Shown here: piece by piece, positions 32,927 to 41,986 of the stretch
How positions within the stretch are numbered: position 1 is the first letter of the stretch
How the letters are laid out: every line of letters begins with the position of its first letter
The notes under the pieces: model-generated
The model's input: only the letters and a program-made list of their open reading frames with translations
Told to the model about the DNA's origin: nothing
Databases searched by the model: none
Program-made: the position numbers and the translations under genes
NCBI RefSeq assembly: GCF_031458235.1
Contig: NZ_JAVDYB010000001.1
Location: 1,385,001 to 1,449,000 of the forward strand
Reading direction: 5' to 3'
Length of the DNA stretch: 64,000 nucleotides
Source of the DNA: Catenuloplanes atrovinosus
GTDB lineage: Bacteria; Actinomycetota; Actinomycetes; Mycobacteriales; Micromonosporaceae

Positions 32927-33598
32927 GTGGAAGAAAACGGGCGATGTGTGGTGGCCGTGGACGGGCCGTCCGGGTCCGGCAAGTCCACCGTGTCGCGGCG
33001 GCTGGCGACGGCGCTCGGCGCGCGCTACCTCGACACCGGCGCCATGTACCGGGCCGTGACCTGGGCTGTTCTGCAGTCCGGCGTCGCCGTCGCGGACGCG
33101 GAGGCCGTCGCCAAGGTCGCGTCGTCGGTGTCGCTGGAGATCGGTACGGACCCGGCCGCGCCGTTCGTCCGGGTGGACGGCGTCGCGGTCGACGGCCCGA
33201 TCCGTGGCGCCGAGGTGACCGCGGCCGTGTCCGCCGTGGCCTCGGTCGCGGCCGTGCGGCAGCTCCTCGTCGCGCAGCAGCGCGCGATCATCGCGGACGC
33301 CGGCCGGATCGTGGTCGAGGGGCGGGACATCGGCACGGTCGTCGCGCCGGACGCGTCGCTGAAGGTCTACCTGACCGCGTCCGCGGAGGCGCGCGCCCAG
33401 CGCCGCAGCCTGGAGAACGCCACGGACGTCGCGGCCACCCAGGCCGACCTGGCCCGCCGGGACCGGATCGACTCCAGCCGTACGGTGGACCCGCTGACCC
33501 AGGCCGAGGACGCGGTCGTGCTGGACACCACCGCGATGGGCATCGACGAGGCCGTGGCACGACTCCGGGAACTACTCGATGCGCGGGTGACCGCATGA
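32927..33598 (+). CDS. cmk: cytidylate kinase
   Basis: 223 residues from GTG 32927, preceded by GGAGG with a 4-nt spacing, which decides against the upstream ATG 32909. The P-loop GPSGSGKST is near residue 14, followed by [15 protein letters not shown] (NMP binding) and [15 protein letters not shown]. It phosphorylates CMP and dCMP. It overlaps der by 4 nt (ATGA). Confidence 0.94.
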   Translation: MEENGRCVVAVDGPSGSGKSTVSRRLATALGARYLDTGAMYRAVTWAVLQSGVAVADAEAVAKVASSVSLEIGTDPAAPFVRVDGVAVDGPIRGAEVTAAVSAVASVAAVRQLLVAQQRAIIADAGRIVVEGRDIGTVVAPDASLKVYLTASAEARAQRRSLENATDVAATQADLARRDRIDSSRTVDPLTQAEDAVVLDTTAMGIDEAVARLRELLDARVTA

Positions 33599-34974
33599 CT
33601 GCTGAGGTTGTAGAGGAAATGTCGGACACTACGGTCGTTAACCCCGTCGTCGCGGTGGTCGGCCGTCCCAACGTCGGCAAGTCGACGCTGGTCAACCGCA
33701 TCATCGGCCGTCGCCAGGCGGTCGTGCAGGACGTGCCGGGCGTGACCCGCGACCGCGTCCCGTACGACGCCGAGTGGCTGGGCCGTCAGTTCACCGTGGT
33801 CGACACCGGCGGCTGGGAGCCGGACGCGAAGGACCGCGCCGCCGCCATCGCCGCCCAGGCCGAGGCCGCCATCGCCACCGCGGACGTGGTGCTGTTCGTG
33901 GTCGACGCGGTCGTCGGCAGCACGAACGTGGACGAGGCCGCGGTCAAGATGCTGCGCCGCAGCCACAAGCCGGTGATCCTGGTGGCGAACAAGGTCGACA
34001 ACCAGAACCTGGAGATCGAGGCGACCAGCCTCTGGTCGCTCGGGCTCGGCCAGCCGTACCCGGTCTCCGCGCTGCACGGCCGCGGCTCCGGCGAACTGCT
34101 GGACGCGCTGCTCGACGCCATGCCGGACGCGCCGCGCCTGGTCGAGGAGGGCGAGCGCGGCCCCCGCCGCATCGCGCTGGTCGGCCGGCCGAACGTGGGC
34201 AAGTCCAGCCTGCTCAACCGGCTGGCCAAGGAGGAGCGCGCGGTCGTCGACTCGGTCGCCGGCACCACGGTCGACCCGGTCGACAGCCTGGTCGAGCTGG
34301 GCGGCGAGGTGTGGCAGTTCGTCGACACCGCCGGGCTGCGCAAGCGCGTCGGCCAGGCCAGCGGCACGGAGTACTACGCGTCGCTGCGCACCAACGCCGC
34401 GATCGAGGCCGCCGAGGTCGCGGTCGTGCTGCTGGACGCGTCCGAGGTGATCAGCGAGCAGGACCAGCGGATTCTCAGCATGGTCGTCGAGTCCGGGCGC
34501 GCGCTGGTCATCGCGTTCAACAAGTGGGACCTGGTCGACGACGACCGCCGCCACTACCTGGAGAAGGAGATCGAGCGCGAGCTGCGCCGCATCCCCTGGG
34601 CGGTCCGGGTGAACATCTCCGCGAAGTCCGGCCGCGCGGTCGACAAGCTGGCCCCGGCGATCCGCAAGGCGCTGGCCAGCTGGGAGATGCGGGTGCCGAC
34701 CGGCCACCTCAACCAGTGGCTGACCGCGCTGACCCAGGCGACGCCGCACCCGGTCCGCGGCGGACGCGCGCCGCGCATCCTGTTCGCGACCCAGCCGGGC
34801 GTGGCGCCGCCGCGGTTCGTGCTGTTCACCACGGGACCGCTGGACGCCGGGTACCAGCGGTTCGTGGAGCGGAAGCTGCGCGAGGAGTTCGGCTTCGAGG
34901 GCTCGCCGATCGAGATCGCGGTCAAGCCGCGCAAGCAGATCGGCCCCGGCGGGCGCGGCAAGGCGCACGGCTGA
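33595..34974 (+). CDS. der: ribosome biogenesis GTPase Der (EngA)
   Basis: 459 residues. Two GTPase domains each have a G1 GRPNVGKS motif (near residues 22 and 200), G3 DTGG/DTAG and G4 NKVD/NKWD. A C-terminal KH-like domain follows ([17 protein letters not shown]). It acts in 50S subunit maturation. It starts at ATG 33595 inside the cmk stop. It is the last gene of the conserved block and converges on the quinone reductase gene 16 nt later. Confidence 0.96.
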   Translation: MTAEVVEEMSDTTVVNPVVAVVGRPNVGKSTLVNRIIGRRQAVVQDVPGVTRDRVPYDAEWLGRQFTVVDTGGWEPDAKDRAAAIAAQAEAAIATADVVLFVVDAVVGSTNVDEAAVKMLRRSHKPVILVANKVDNQNLEIEATSLWSLGLGQPYPVSALHGRGSGELLDALLDAMPDAPRLVEEGERGPRRIALVGRPNVGKSSLLNRLAKEERAVVDSVAGTTVDPVDSLVELGGEVWQFVDTAGLRKRVGQASGTEYYASLRTNAAIEAAEVAVVLLDASEVISEQDQRILSMVVESGRALVIAFNKWDLVDDDRRHYLEKEIERELRRIPWAVRVNISAKSGRAVDKLAPAIRKALASWEMRVPTGHLNQWLTALTQATPHPVRGGRAPRILFATQPGVAPPRFVLFTTGPLDAGYQRFVERKLREEFGFEGSPIEIAVKPRKQIGPGGRGKAHG

Positions 34975-34990
34975 GTCGCCGTGCGGCGGC

Positions 34991-35893
34991 TCAGCCGATC
35001 TCGATGGTGAGCCTGCCGTGCGGGTGGCCGCGCTCGCTCTCCGCGTGCGCGGCCGCGGCCTCGGCCAGCGGATATCCGCGGCGGTGCAGAATCCGCACGC
35101 CGCGGTCGGTCACCCACCGCGCGAGCTCCTCCAGCATCTCGCGGGTCTGGTCGCCACCGGTGGAGAACGGGACGCCGAACTCGGCGGCGCCCAGGTCCGC
35201 GATCGTGATGATCCGGTCGGTGGTGCCGCGCAGCGCGATCGAGCCGGGCAGCATGCCGTACCCGGAGGCGTCGTAGACCGCGTCCACGCCGGCCGGGGTG
35301 ACCGCGCGGACCCGGTCGATCCAACCGTCGCCGTACTCGACCGGCACCACGCCGAGCGCGCGCAGCTCGTCGTGGTGCCGCGCACCGGCGGTGCCGACCA
35401 CGGTCACGCCGCGCGCGAGCGCGACCTGGGCCGCGAACCGGCCGGTGGTGCCGCCGGCGCCGTGGATGAGCAGCGTCTCGCCGGGCGCCACCCGCAGCAG
35501 CGGGAGGTCGCGGAGCGCGGCCGCGGCCGCGATCGACAGCGAGGCGGCGTCGGCCCAGGACAGTGCGGCCGGCTTGCGCGCGACCGGGCCGGCCAGCGCG
35601 TACTCCGCGTACGCGCCGGTGGCCGCCCAGCCGAAGACCTCGTCGCCCGGGCGCAGATCCACGTCCGGGCCGGTCGCGTCGACCACGCCGGCCAGTTCCA
35701 GGCCGGGAACGTGCGGGAAGGTGAGCGGCACCAGGTCGCGCAGCATGCCGCTGCGGAACTTCCAGTCGCTCGGGTTCACGCCGGCCGCGCGGACGGCCAC
35801 CCGCACCTGGCCGGGGCCGGGCTCCGGGACGGGCATCTCGGACAGGGTCAGCACCTCGGGGCCGCCGTACTCGCTGAATGTGATCGCCCGCAT
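34991..35893 (-). CDS. NADP-dependent quinone oxidoreductase / zinc-free alcohol dehydrogenase
   Basis: 300 residues of the medium-chain dehydrogenase family. It begins MRAITFSEYGGPEVLTL, has a GroES-like domain to about residue 110, and a nucleotide fold with LIHGAGGTTGRFAAQVA near 140. Zinc-binding cysteines are absent, as in quinone reductases (Qor). ATG 35893 follows AAGGAGAACAAC, better than the longer frame from 35947. It is divergent from the LuxR gene. Confidence 0.88.
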   Translation of the reverse strand: MRAITFSEYGGPEVLTLSEMPVPEPGPGQVRVAVRAAGVNPSDWKFRSGMLRDLVPLTFPHVPGLELAGVVDATGPDVDLRPGDEVFGWAATGAYAEYALAGPVARKPAALSWADAASLSIAAAAALRDLPLLRVAPGETLLIHGAGGTTGRFAAQVALARGVTVVGTAGARHHDELRALGVVPVEYGDGWIDRVRAVTPAGVDAVYDASGYGMLPGSIALRGTTDRIITIADLGAAEFGVPFSTGGDQTREMLEELARWVTDRGVRILHRRGYPLAEAAAAHAESERGHPHGRLTIEIG

Positions 35894-36009
35894 GTTGTTC
35901 TCCTTCGGTGAGGGCCGTCCGGGCCAGTGAACCCGTCCGATGATCACGGTGACCCCGCTCGAACGAGCGGTACCGGCCAGCCGGACGAGCAGGGCTCTAG
36001 CCTTGGGCC

Positions 36010-37236
36010 ATGAACGCGCGCTATCTGCTCGACGTCGTGGAACGGTTGCTGACGGCGCCCAGGACGGAGCTGTATCCGCTGTTCACCGCGGAGCTGGCCA
36101 CGCTCGTCCCGCATCGGGCCTCGGTCGTCCACACCGGCGACTGCGCCCGTACGCCGCTCGCGACGGCCGGCGACCCGGCGATCACCGAGGCGGTGACCAC
36201 GGCGGAGGTGCTGCGGCTGCGGACGGCCGGCCCGTCGCCCGCGCTGGTCGACGGCGTGCTGGGCGGTGCCGTACGCCGGCTCGTGCTGCTGTCCGCGGGC
36301 GCGTCGCTGCTGGTGGTGGTGCCGGAGCGGGCGGAGCCGCCGGCGGAGGCGCTCGACGTGGCGGCCCGGCTGTGGCGCGTGCTGAGCGTGGACCAGCACC
36401 GGCGGGCGACCGAGCAGGCGCCGGGCATGCTGGCCGGGAGCCTGGCCGCGGCGGCGGCGCGCTCGCAGGCGATCGCGGACCTCGGCCAGACCTTCGAGAC
36501 CACGCTCACGTCGCTGCTGACCGTGCTGCGGTCCGGCCGCCTCCCGGACGCGGTGGCGCGCCGCACCGCGATCGACGTGGCCGCCGAGGCGCTGCTCGAC
36601 CTGCGTGCCGTGGCCGGCCGGGACCGGGAGGTGTCGTCCGCGCCGGTGAGCGCCGCGTTCGCGGTCCTGGAGGAGCAACTCGCCCACCTGGTGCGGCACA
36701 CGGAGGTGGAGATCTCGCTGGCCGGGCCGGGTGCGGAGGACCCGGTGCCGCAGGACCTCGCGCATGCGGCCCGCGCGGTGACGCGCGGCCTGGTGCTCGC
36801 CGCGATCGCCCGGCCGGGGACCACGCGCGTGCGGGCATCCTGGCGGATCGACGGCCCGGCCCTGCGGATCACGGTCCGCGACGACGACCCGCACGCGGGC
36901 GGCGCCGACGGCCCGGCCGCCGAGGTGGCGCGGCGGCTGGCCGCGCTCGGCGGCGGCTGGGAGGCCGACGCGGTGCCCGGGTGGGGGACCACGGTCATCG
37001 CGACGCTGCCGCGCACGGCCGTCGCGCCGGCCGACCCCGGCCCGCTCGGCCGGCTGCACCCGCGCGAGCTGGAGGTGCTGGACGGTATCGCGCGCGGGCT
37101 CCGCAATCGGGCGATCGCGGACGAACTGCGGCTGAGCGAGCACACGGTCAAGTTCCACGTGCGCAACGTCCTGGAGAAGCTGGGCGTGCGCTCCCGCGGC
37201 GAGGCCGCCGCCCTCGCGCATGTCAACCAAGGTTGA
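36010..37236 (+). CDS. LuxR-type regulator with GAF-like and kinase-ATPase-like regions
   Basis: 408 residues. The C-terminal HTH (residues about 345-400: LHPRELEVLDGIARGLRNRAIADELRLSEHTVKFHV in pieces) is LuxR/NarL type. The segment before it (about 215-340), with ITVRDDDPHAGG and GWGTTVIATLP, resembles the ATP-binding fold of histidine kinases. The N-terminal 130 residues may form a GAF-like sensor. No receiver domain is seen. One 16-bp palindrome of the downstream HTH/Clp-N operon overlaps its stop codon. Confidence 0.75.
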   Translation: MNARYLLDVVERLLTAPRTELYPLFTAELATLVPHRASVVHTGDCARTPLATAGDPAITEAVTTAEVLRLRTAGPSPALVDGVLGGAVRRLVLLSAGASLLVVVPERAEPPAEALDVAARLWRVLSVDQHRRATEQAPGMLAGSLAAAAARSQAIADLGQTFETTLTSLLTVLRSGRLPDAVARRTAIDVAAEALLDLRAVAGRDREVSSAPVSAAFAVLEEQLAHLVRHTEVEISLAGPGAEDPVPQDLAHAARAVTRGLVLAAIARPGTTRVRASWRIDGPALRITVRDDDPHAGGADGPAAEVARRLAALGGGWEADAVPGWGTTVIATLPRTAVAPADPGPLGRLHPRELEVLDGIARGLRNRAIADELRLSEHTVKFHVRNVLEKLGVRSRGEAAALAHVNQG

Positions 37237-37237
37237 C
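37222..37237. promoter_or_regulatory. palindromic operator 1 (GTCAACC-AA-GGTTGAC)
   Basis: A perfect 16-bp palindrome spanning the LuxR stop codon, 32 bp before the start of the HTH gene. It is a near copy of the site at 37249-37266. Confidence 0.8.
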
Positions 37238-37248
37238 GAATGCCGCGC

Positions 37249-37266
37249 TGTCAACTACGGTTGACA
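37249..37266. promoter_or_regulatory. palindromic operator 2 (TGTCAACT-AC-GGTTGACA type)
   Basis: An 18-bp near-perfect palindrome ending 2 bp before the ATG of the HTH gene. Centre-to-centre distance to site 1 is 28 bp. It probably binds the HTH product in autoregulation. Confidence 0.8.
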
Positions 37267-37268
37267 GC

Positions 37269-37499
37269 ATGAGCGAGGGAACGGATCTCGCCACCGCGGC
37301 GGCCGGGCCCGACGTACGGGTCGGGCTGCGCGCCACGGTGGCACTGCGAAAACTGGCCGAGCGCCTGGAGGCGCTCCAGGTGGCGAACGCGCGACGGCAG
37401 GGCTGGTCGTGGCAGGAGATCGCCGACGCACTGGAGGTCTCCCGGCAGGCCGTGCACAAGAAGCACGCCGGACGGACGAGGGGGAACGGGGATGTTTGA
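37269..37499 (+). CDS. small helix-turn-helix protein
   Basis: 76 residues. The C-terminal half, WQEIADALEVSRQAVHKKHA, is a clear HTH. The N-terminal half is a helix rich in Ala/Leu. It starts at ATG 37269 and overlaps the Clp-N gene by 8 nt. Two GTCAAC/GTTGAC palindromes lie directly upstream, so it is likely the operon's own repressor or activator. Confidence 0.85.
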   Translation: MSEGTDLATAAAGPDVRVGLRATVALRKLAERLEALQVANARRQGWSWQEIADALEVSRQAVHKKHAGRTRGNGDV

Positions 37500-38070
37500 G
37501 CGATTCACCGCCGAGGCGCGGGCCATGGTCGTCCAGGCCCAGGTCGAGGCGCGCGAGCTGGGGCACACCGAGATCGGCACCGAGCACGTGCTGCTCGCGC
37601 TGCTCGGCGCGGACTCCGGCGAGGCCGGCTACGTGCTGCGCGGCGCCGGCCTCGACCGCGACGGCGTCCGCGCGCGCATCCAGGCGCTGATCGACCAGCC
37701 GCCGCTCGGCCCGGAGGACGCGGCCGCGCTGCGCGCCATCGGCATCGACCTGGACGCGGTGCTGGCCCGGATGGACGAGACCTTCGGCAGCCCGCCGGTG
37801 CGGCCGGACCCGCGCCCGGAGCCGGGCCGGAAGTGGTGGCAGCTGCCGAAGGGCGGGCACATCCCGTTCGGCGCGCACGCGAAGAAGACGCTCGAGCTGT
37901 CGCTGCGCGAGGCACTGGCGCTGCACTCCCGCGAGCTGCGGCCGGAACACATCCTGCTCGGCCTGCTCCGCACGCGCGAAAGCCTGGGCGTGCGCGTGCT
38001 GACCGACGCGGGCCTCGACCCCGACGCACTCCGGCAGGACGTGCTCGCCACGCTCCGCAAGGCGGCCTGA
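37492..38070 (+). CDS. Clp N-terminal-domain protein without ATPase
   Basis: 192 residues with two Clp_N (double repeat) units: MFERFTAEARAMVVQAQVEA...GTEHVLLALLG at 1-75 and AKKTLELSLREALALHSREL...EHILLGLLR at about 122-185. It resembles the ClpC N-domain but has no Walker motifs, so it is probably an adaptor or substrate-binding protein in proteostasis. It is co-transcribed with the HTH gene and followed by a terminator hairpin. Confidence 0.88.
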   Translation: MFERFTAEARAMVVQAQVEARELGHTEIGTEHVLLALLGADSGEAGYVLRGAGLDRDGVRARIQALIDQPPLGPEDAAALRAIGIDLDAVLARMDETFGSPPVRPDPRPEPGRKWWQLPKGGHIPFGAHAKKTLELSLREALALHSRELRPEHILLGLLRTRESLGVRVLTDAGLDPDALRQDVLATLRKAA

Positions 38071-38077
38071 GCGGGCC

Positions 38078-38099
38078 TGGGGCCGGTGCACCGGCCCCA
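38078..38099 (+). terminator. terminator after the HTH/Clp-N operon
   Basis: A perfect 22-bp palindrome (TGGGGCCGGTG / CACCGGCCCCA) 8 nt after the stop. Nothing gene-like is seen in 38100-38378 apart from composition-driven open frames. Confidence 0.75.
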
Positions 38100-38378
38100 C
38101 CCGGCTCGCGGCGGCGGCGTCCGGCCGACCGCACCGCTCACGTTCTCGTGCCGCGGGTCCGCGCCGCCGTCGATGCCGACGGTGTCCCGGACCCGCGCGG
38201 TGAGCGTGGCGGTGACGTAGGGCGCTCACCGGTTCCCCACGTGTCCCAGCGGCCCACGACATGCGGATTCGGGTCGGCGGGCACGATGCGCTTGCTGATG
38301 GACGCGCGCCGGTGTAAGCAGCGCGGCTGAATCCGTTCAGGGCCGTCGCGGCGGGGCGGTGCGCCGCGCGGTCCCTCG

Positions 38379-38573
38379 CTACGCCTCGGTCAGATCGTCG
38401 GGCGCCAGCTCGCGCGTCACCAGCCACGCACCCAACTCGGGAAGGCCGCGCAGCGTCCGCCCGTGCGCCGCCACACTGCCGCCCAGCAGCTCGAACACCC
38501 GAATCCGCCGCTCCTCGATCTGAATCCGCCACCGCCGCCCGTCACAATCCAGCGACGTGATCAACACCCGCAC
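38379..38573 (-). CDS. small hypothetical protein
   Basis: 64 residues from GTG 38573 (VRVLITSLDCDGRRWRIQIE...). It is predicted to have beta strands (RRWRIQIEERRIRVFELL) and a Leu-rich helix. An upstream ATG at 38609 is possible. It has no recognised family, and GC3 and composition look coding. Low-to-moderate confidence. Confidence 0.5.
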   Translation of the reverse strand: MRVLITSLDCDGRRWRIQIEERRIRVFELLGGSVAAHGRTLRGLPELGAWLVTRELAPDDLTEA

Positions 38574-38755
38574 CGCGGCAGCGTAACCCGTCCAAAACCC
38601 CAAAATCACAATATTTCATCGGTACGCAGCTGCCACTGCCGCCGCCCGGCGGATGCACCCGCCGCCCAGCTCACCCCCGCTCGCCCCACCTCCGCCGGGC
38701 GCGGCCCTCAGCCGAAACCGGCCGCGTTCCGGCATGCTCGCCCGGCTCCAGCGCC

Positions 38756-39381
38756 GGCCGGCGCTGCTGATGCCGCCGGCGGCGGCGCTGCTGTTGCGGC
38801 TGGCTGGCGCTGCTGGTGTGGCCGGCGCTGGTGGGCTGGCTGGCGCTGCTGGTGCGGCTGGCTGGCGTTGCTTGCGTTGCTGGTGTGGCCGGCGGCGGCG
38901 TTGCTGGTGGGGCTGTGGCGTTGCTGCTGTGGCTGGTCGGCGTTGCTGGTGCGGTCGGCGGCGTTGCTGGTGCGGCCGGCGGCGTTGCTGGTGTGGCCGG
39001 CGGCGTTGCTGGTGTGGCTGGCTGTGGTTGCTGGTGCGGTCGGCGGCGGCGTTGCTGGTGTGGCTGGCTGGCGTTGCTGGTGCGCTCGGCGGCGGCGTTG
39101 CTGGTGCGGCTGGCGGCGTTGCTGGTGTGGCTGGCTGTGGTTGCTGGGTCGGTCGGCGGCGGCGTTGCTGGTGCGGCTGGCGGCGTTGCTGGTGTGGCTG
39201 GCTGTGGTTGCTGGGTCGGTCGGCGGCGGCGTTGCTGGTGCGGCTGGCGGCGTTGCTGGTGTGGCTGGCTGTGGTTGCTGGTGTGGCCGGCGGTGGCGCT
39301 GCTGGTGCGGCTGGCTGGGGTTGCGGTGTGGCCGGCGGTGGCGTTGCTGGTGTGGCCGGCTGGCGTTGCTGGTGTGGCCGG
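38756..39381. repeat. G/T-rich tandem array, 21-22-bp basic unit with a 67-bp higher-order unit
   Basis: About 28 degenerate copies of GGCGTTGCTGGTGTGGCTGG-like units. From 39087 to 39287 three 67-bp units follow at an exact 67-bp spacing (starts 39087, 39154, 39221). The + strand almost lacks A over more than 600 nt. The period is not a multiple of three, so reading frames rotate and I call no protein. Confidence 0.85.
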
Positions 39382-39791
39382 TCGGCGACAAGGCGGACGA
39401 GTTCGGTGCGCCGGGTAGCTGCCCGGCTGCTCGACCGGCGCCGGGCGGGCCGTCGTCCATTCCCGCCGTGCGGTCGTCGAGCTGCGATGTCGCGGTGCCT
39501 GGCCCGCACGTGCGGCCTCGCCCCGCTCCCGCCCGCCCGCCCGAATCTTGCCGTTTGTCCCCACTTACGGATCACCCGCGGGTGTCGGCCGGACCGACCC
39601 GATCCGGGTGAATTCTCGGCGGATTCGATCCGGTGCCCGGCAGGCTTTTGGTCAGCTAGGCACGGGTTCGCGCGATGCCTGGCTCGTCGTCGATGTGGTG
39701 GATCGTGGCGTTTGTGGCGTGCCGATCCGGGCGTATCGGTCTAGGGTTGACGGCACGGGAAGCAGTCGAGGAGGCGAGCGGGAGGGCTCAC
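39382..39791. other. noncoding stretch after the G/T-rich array
   Basis: 410 nt of ordinary composition between the array and the small membrane-anchored protein gene. No gene, RNA or clear regulatory site is recognised apart from the ribosome binding site region GGAGGGCTCAC at 39781-39791. Confidence 0.4.
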
Positions 39792-40205
39792 GTGGCGATT
39801 CGGCCGTGGCATCTGTTCGGCGTTATCGTCGCCTTCGGCGTCGGTCCCGCGGTGTGGATCGGCGGCAGCCTGGTCTCCGAACCGGCCTCCGGCACCACTC
39901 CCGCCCCATCGACGTCCTCGACGTCCGCGTCACCGACCCCGTCGGCGAGTTCCACGACCCCGTCCGCCGGTGACACCGCCGCGCCCGCCCCCGGCGCCCC
40001 CGCCACCTGGCTCCCGACCGCGGCCCCGCCCCCCAGCGTCGCCCCGACGGCCACGCCCCCCGCGACCCGGCCACCCACCACCGCGCCGAACGGCACCCCC
40101 GCCACCCGCACCCCCACGGCCAGCGTCCCGCGCCCGTCCTGGTCGATCATCCTGCCCCCGATCTTCCCCGCCCCCACCACTCCACCCGCCGGCAACACCC
40201 CCTGA
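39792..40205 (+). CDS. membrane-anchored Thr/Pro/Ala-rich protein
   Basis: 137 residues from GTG 39792, preceded by GGGAGGGCTCAC. One N-terminal hydrophobic helix (WHLFGVIVAFGVGPAVWIGGSL, residues about 6-27) is followed by an about 105-residue extracytoplasmic tail of Thr, Pro, Ser and Ala. It looks like a cell-wall-spanning stalk. No domain is recognised. A GC hairpin follows at 40230. Confidence 0.65.
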   Translation: MAIRPWHLFGVIVAFGVGPAVWIGGSLVSEPASGTTPAPSTSSTSASPTPSASSTTPSAGDTAAPAPGAPATWLPTAAPPPSVAPTATPPATRPPTTAPNGTPATRTPTASVPRPSWSIILPPIFPAPTTPPAGNTP

Positions 40206-40229
40206 CCCGCGGCGCATCCTGATCACGGC

Positions 40230-40262
40230 GCGGGCCGGCAACGTCGGACAGCGCCGGCCCGC
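40230..40262 (+). terminator. possible terminator hairpin
   Basis: GCGGGCCGGC and GCCGGCCCGC form a perfect 10-bp stem with a 13-nt loop, 25 nt after the preceding stop. No T-run follows. Confidence 0.5.
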
Positions 40263-40502
40263 CTTCGCTCGCCGCGGCCACCTGACGGCGCGGCCGATGC
40301 CGTCCCGCTCGCCCGCGGACCGCCTCCCTCGCCGACGCCACTCGGCACCACTCGCGATTCCCCACCTCCCGTCCGCCGACATCGCGGCGGTTGTCGCGCC
40401 CTCGTCTGCCGACACCAGGATGATCGCCACGTCCTCGTTCGCCGGTGTCGTGGCGGTTGTCGTGCTGTCGTCTGCTGGGTCGCGGCGATCACCGCACTCC
40501 CG

Positions 40503-40931
40503 TTCGTCGGTGTCGGGGTAATCGCCGTGCTCTCGTTCGTCGGTGTCGGGGTGATTGCCGTGCTCTCGTTTGTCGGTGTCGGGATGATTGCCGTGCTCTC
40601 GTTTGTCGGTGTCGGGGTGATTGCCGTGCTCTCGTTTGTCGGTGTCGGGATGATTGCCGTGCTCTCGTTCGTCGGTGTCGGGGTGATTGCCGTGCTCTCG
40701 TTTGTCGGTGTCGGGATGATTGCCGTGCTCTCGTTCGTCGGTGTCGCGGTGATTGCCGTGCCCCCGTTCGCCGGTGTCGTGGCGGTTGTCGTGCTGTCGT
40801 CTGCCGGTGTCGCGGTGATTGCCGTGCCCCCGTTTGTCGGTGTCGCGGTGATTGCCGCGCCCCCGTTCATCGGTGTCGCCACGATCGCCGCGCCCCCGTT
40901 CGTCGGTGTCACGACGATCACCGCACCTCTC
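40503..40931. repeat. 33-bp tandem array, 13 units in exact register
   Basis: Units start every 33 bp (40503, 40536, 40569 ... 40899). The basic unit is TTCGTCGGTGTCGGGGTGAT followed by TGCCGTGCTCTCG. More degenerate units extend left to about 40405. The unit is 11 codons, so frames are kept on both strands: a hydrophobic repeat on + and a charged Arg/Glu/His/Asn/Asp repeat on -. Neither frame has a ribosome binding site. Which strand, if any, is translated is open. Confidence 0.85.
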
Positions 40932-40973
40932 GTTCGCTGGCATCAGGAGGCGGTTCCGAACTCGGCCTTGTGA

Positions 40974-41080
40974 GCGCCCGAAATGTCGGCATCAAGCGTC
41001 GAGTGTCGATGCGTAGTGTGACTATGTGAGGCTCAGGCACGTAATTCGGCCCGAATAACGTGCCTGAGCCTCACAAGGTG
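40974..41080 (-). repeat. dispersed palindromic element, copy A
   Basis: The core is a 25-bp inverted repeat around 41050 (left arm 41025-41049, right arm 41051-41075) with one mismatch. The stem contains TGTGAGGCTCAGGCAC. Flanks match copy B (57036-57161) in reverse orientation: TTGATCGCTCAC on one side, CATAG-CACA and the distal ATTTCGGGCGC (here 40974-40990, reversed) on the other. Confidence 0.85.
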
Positions 41081-41280
41081 AGCGATCAAGCGAGATCGCG
41101 CGAAAGGTCACCCGCGAGCCGCTCAGCCACGTCGATCGCGGCGGCAACGTGCTTTTCCGCGTCGCGCTCGCCGTCTTTCGTGGTGGCGTGGCCGGACCGG
41201 CGGGGGTGTTTCCGCAGGGTGGAGCGCAAGAACTCGACCGGAGCGGAGCGACGCCAACGGAGTCGCAGCCCACGGCGACG

Positions 41281-41920
41281 CTTGCCCGCGGGAGCATGCG
41301 GACCTCGGACCGCGGATGCCGAAGGCTCGTGCCGCAGCGACCACCGGGTCTGGGTCCGGGGCCGTGCCCGAAGCCGGCGCAGTGTCCGCAGGAGCATGTG
41401 GACTGCGGCCGACGCCGGAAGCGAGAAGACCGGGGTCCGGGGCTGTCCCCGGAGCCCGGCGCATTGCCCGCGGGCACATAGGGAAGCCGGCCACGCCGGT
41501 GCGGAAGCCGGAGCCGTGGACTCCGCAGCCCTCCCCGGAGCCCGGCGCATTGCCCGCGGGGGGATGTGGAATTCGGCCGCGCCGGTCGCCGTGGGTTCGG
41601 GGTCCGTTCGGGAGCCCGGTGCGTTGCCCGCGGGGGCATGCGGAACTCGTCCACGCTGGACGCCGTGGGTTCCGGGGCCGTTCGGGAGTCCGGCGCATTG
41701 CCCGCGGGGGCATGCGGAACTCGTCCACGCTGGACGCCGTGGGTTCCGGGGCCGTCGGGGAGCCCGGCGCATTGCCCGCGAGGGCATACGCAACCCGGCC
41801 AGGCCGGGAGCCGTGGACTCCCGACCGTCCCCAGAGCCCGGTGCATCGCCCGCGGGCACCTGCGGAACCCGGCCACGCCGGAAGCGAGAAAGCCGATGTC
41901 CGAAGTGGGCACAGCCGCGG
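41281..41920. repeat. 74-bp tandem array sharing the core of the dispersed 80-bp repeat
   Basis: Units are anchored by TGCCCGCGGG at about 41465, 41551, 41625, 41699, 41773 and 41846. The last steps are 74 bp; one step is 86. Looser units lie at about 41284 and 41391. Each has TGCCCGCGGG-GCATGCGG, then CGGCCACGCCGG-like and CCGTGGGTTCCGGGGCCGT-like blocks. Open frames run through on both strands but show no domain. The array ends about 65 bp before the 3' end of the DUF1772 gene. Confidence 0.8.
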
Positions 41921-41986
41921 GAAGAGCGCCCTGGGGCCGCCCCGCCGGAACCGGACGATGTGGCTGGGGGCCGGTGGCGTCGGATG

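Noticed and set aside
39930-40943. 337-residue minus-strand charged repeat protein over the 33-bp array
   Set aside because: No ribosome binding site before its ATG, and its C-terminal part runs antisense into the better supported Thr/Pro-rich membrane protein. Kept only as an open question in the findings.
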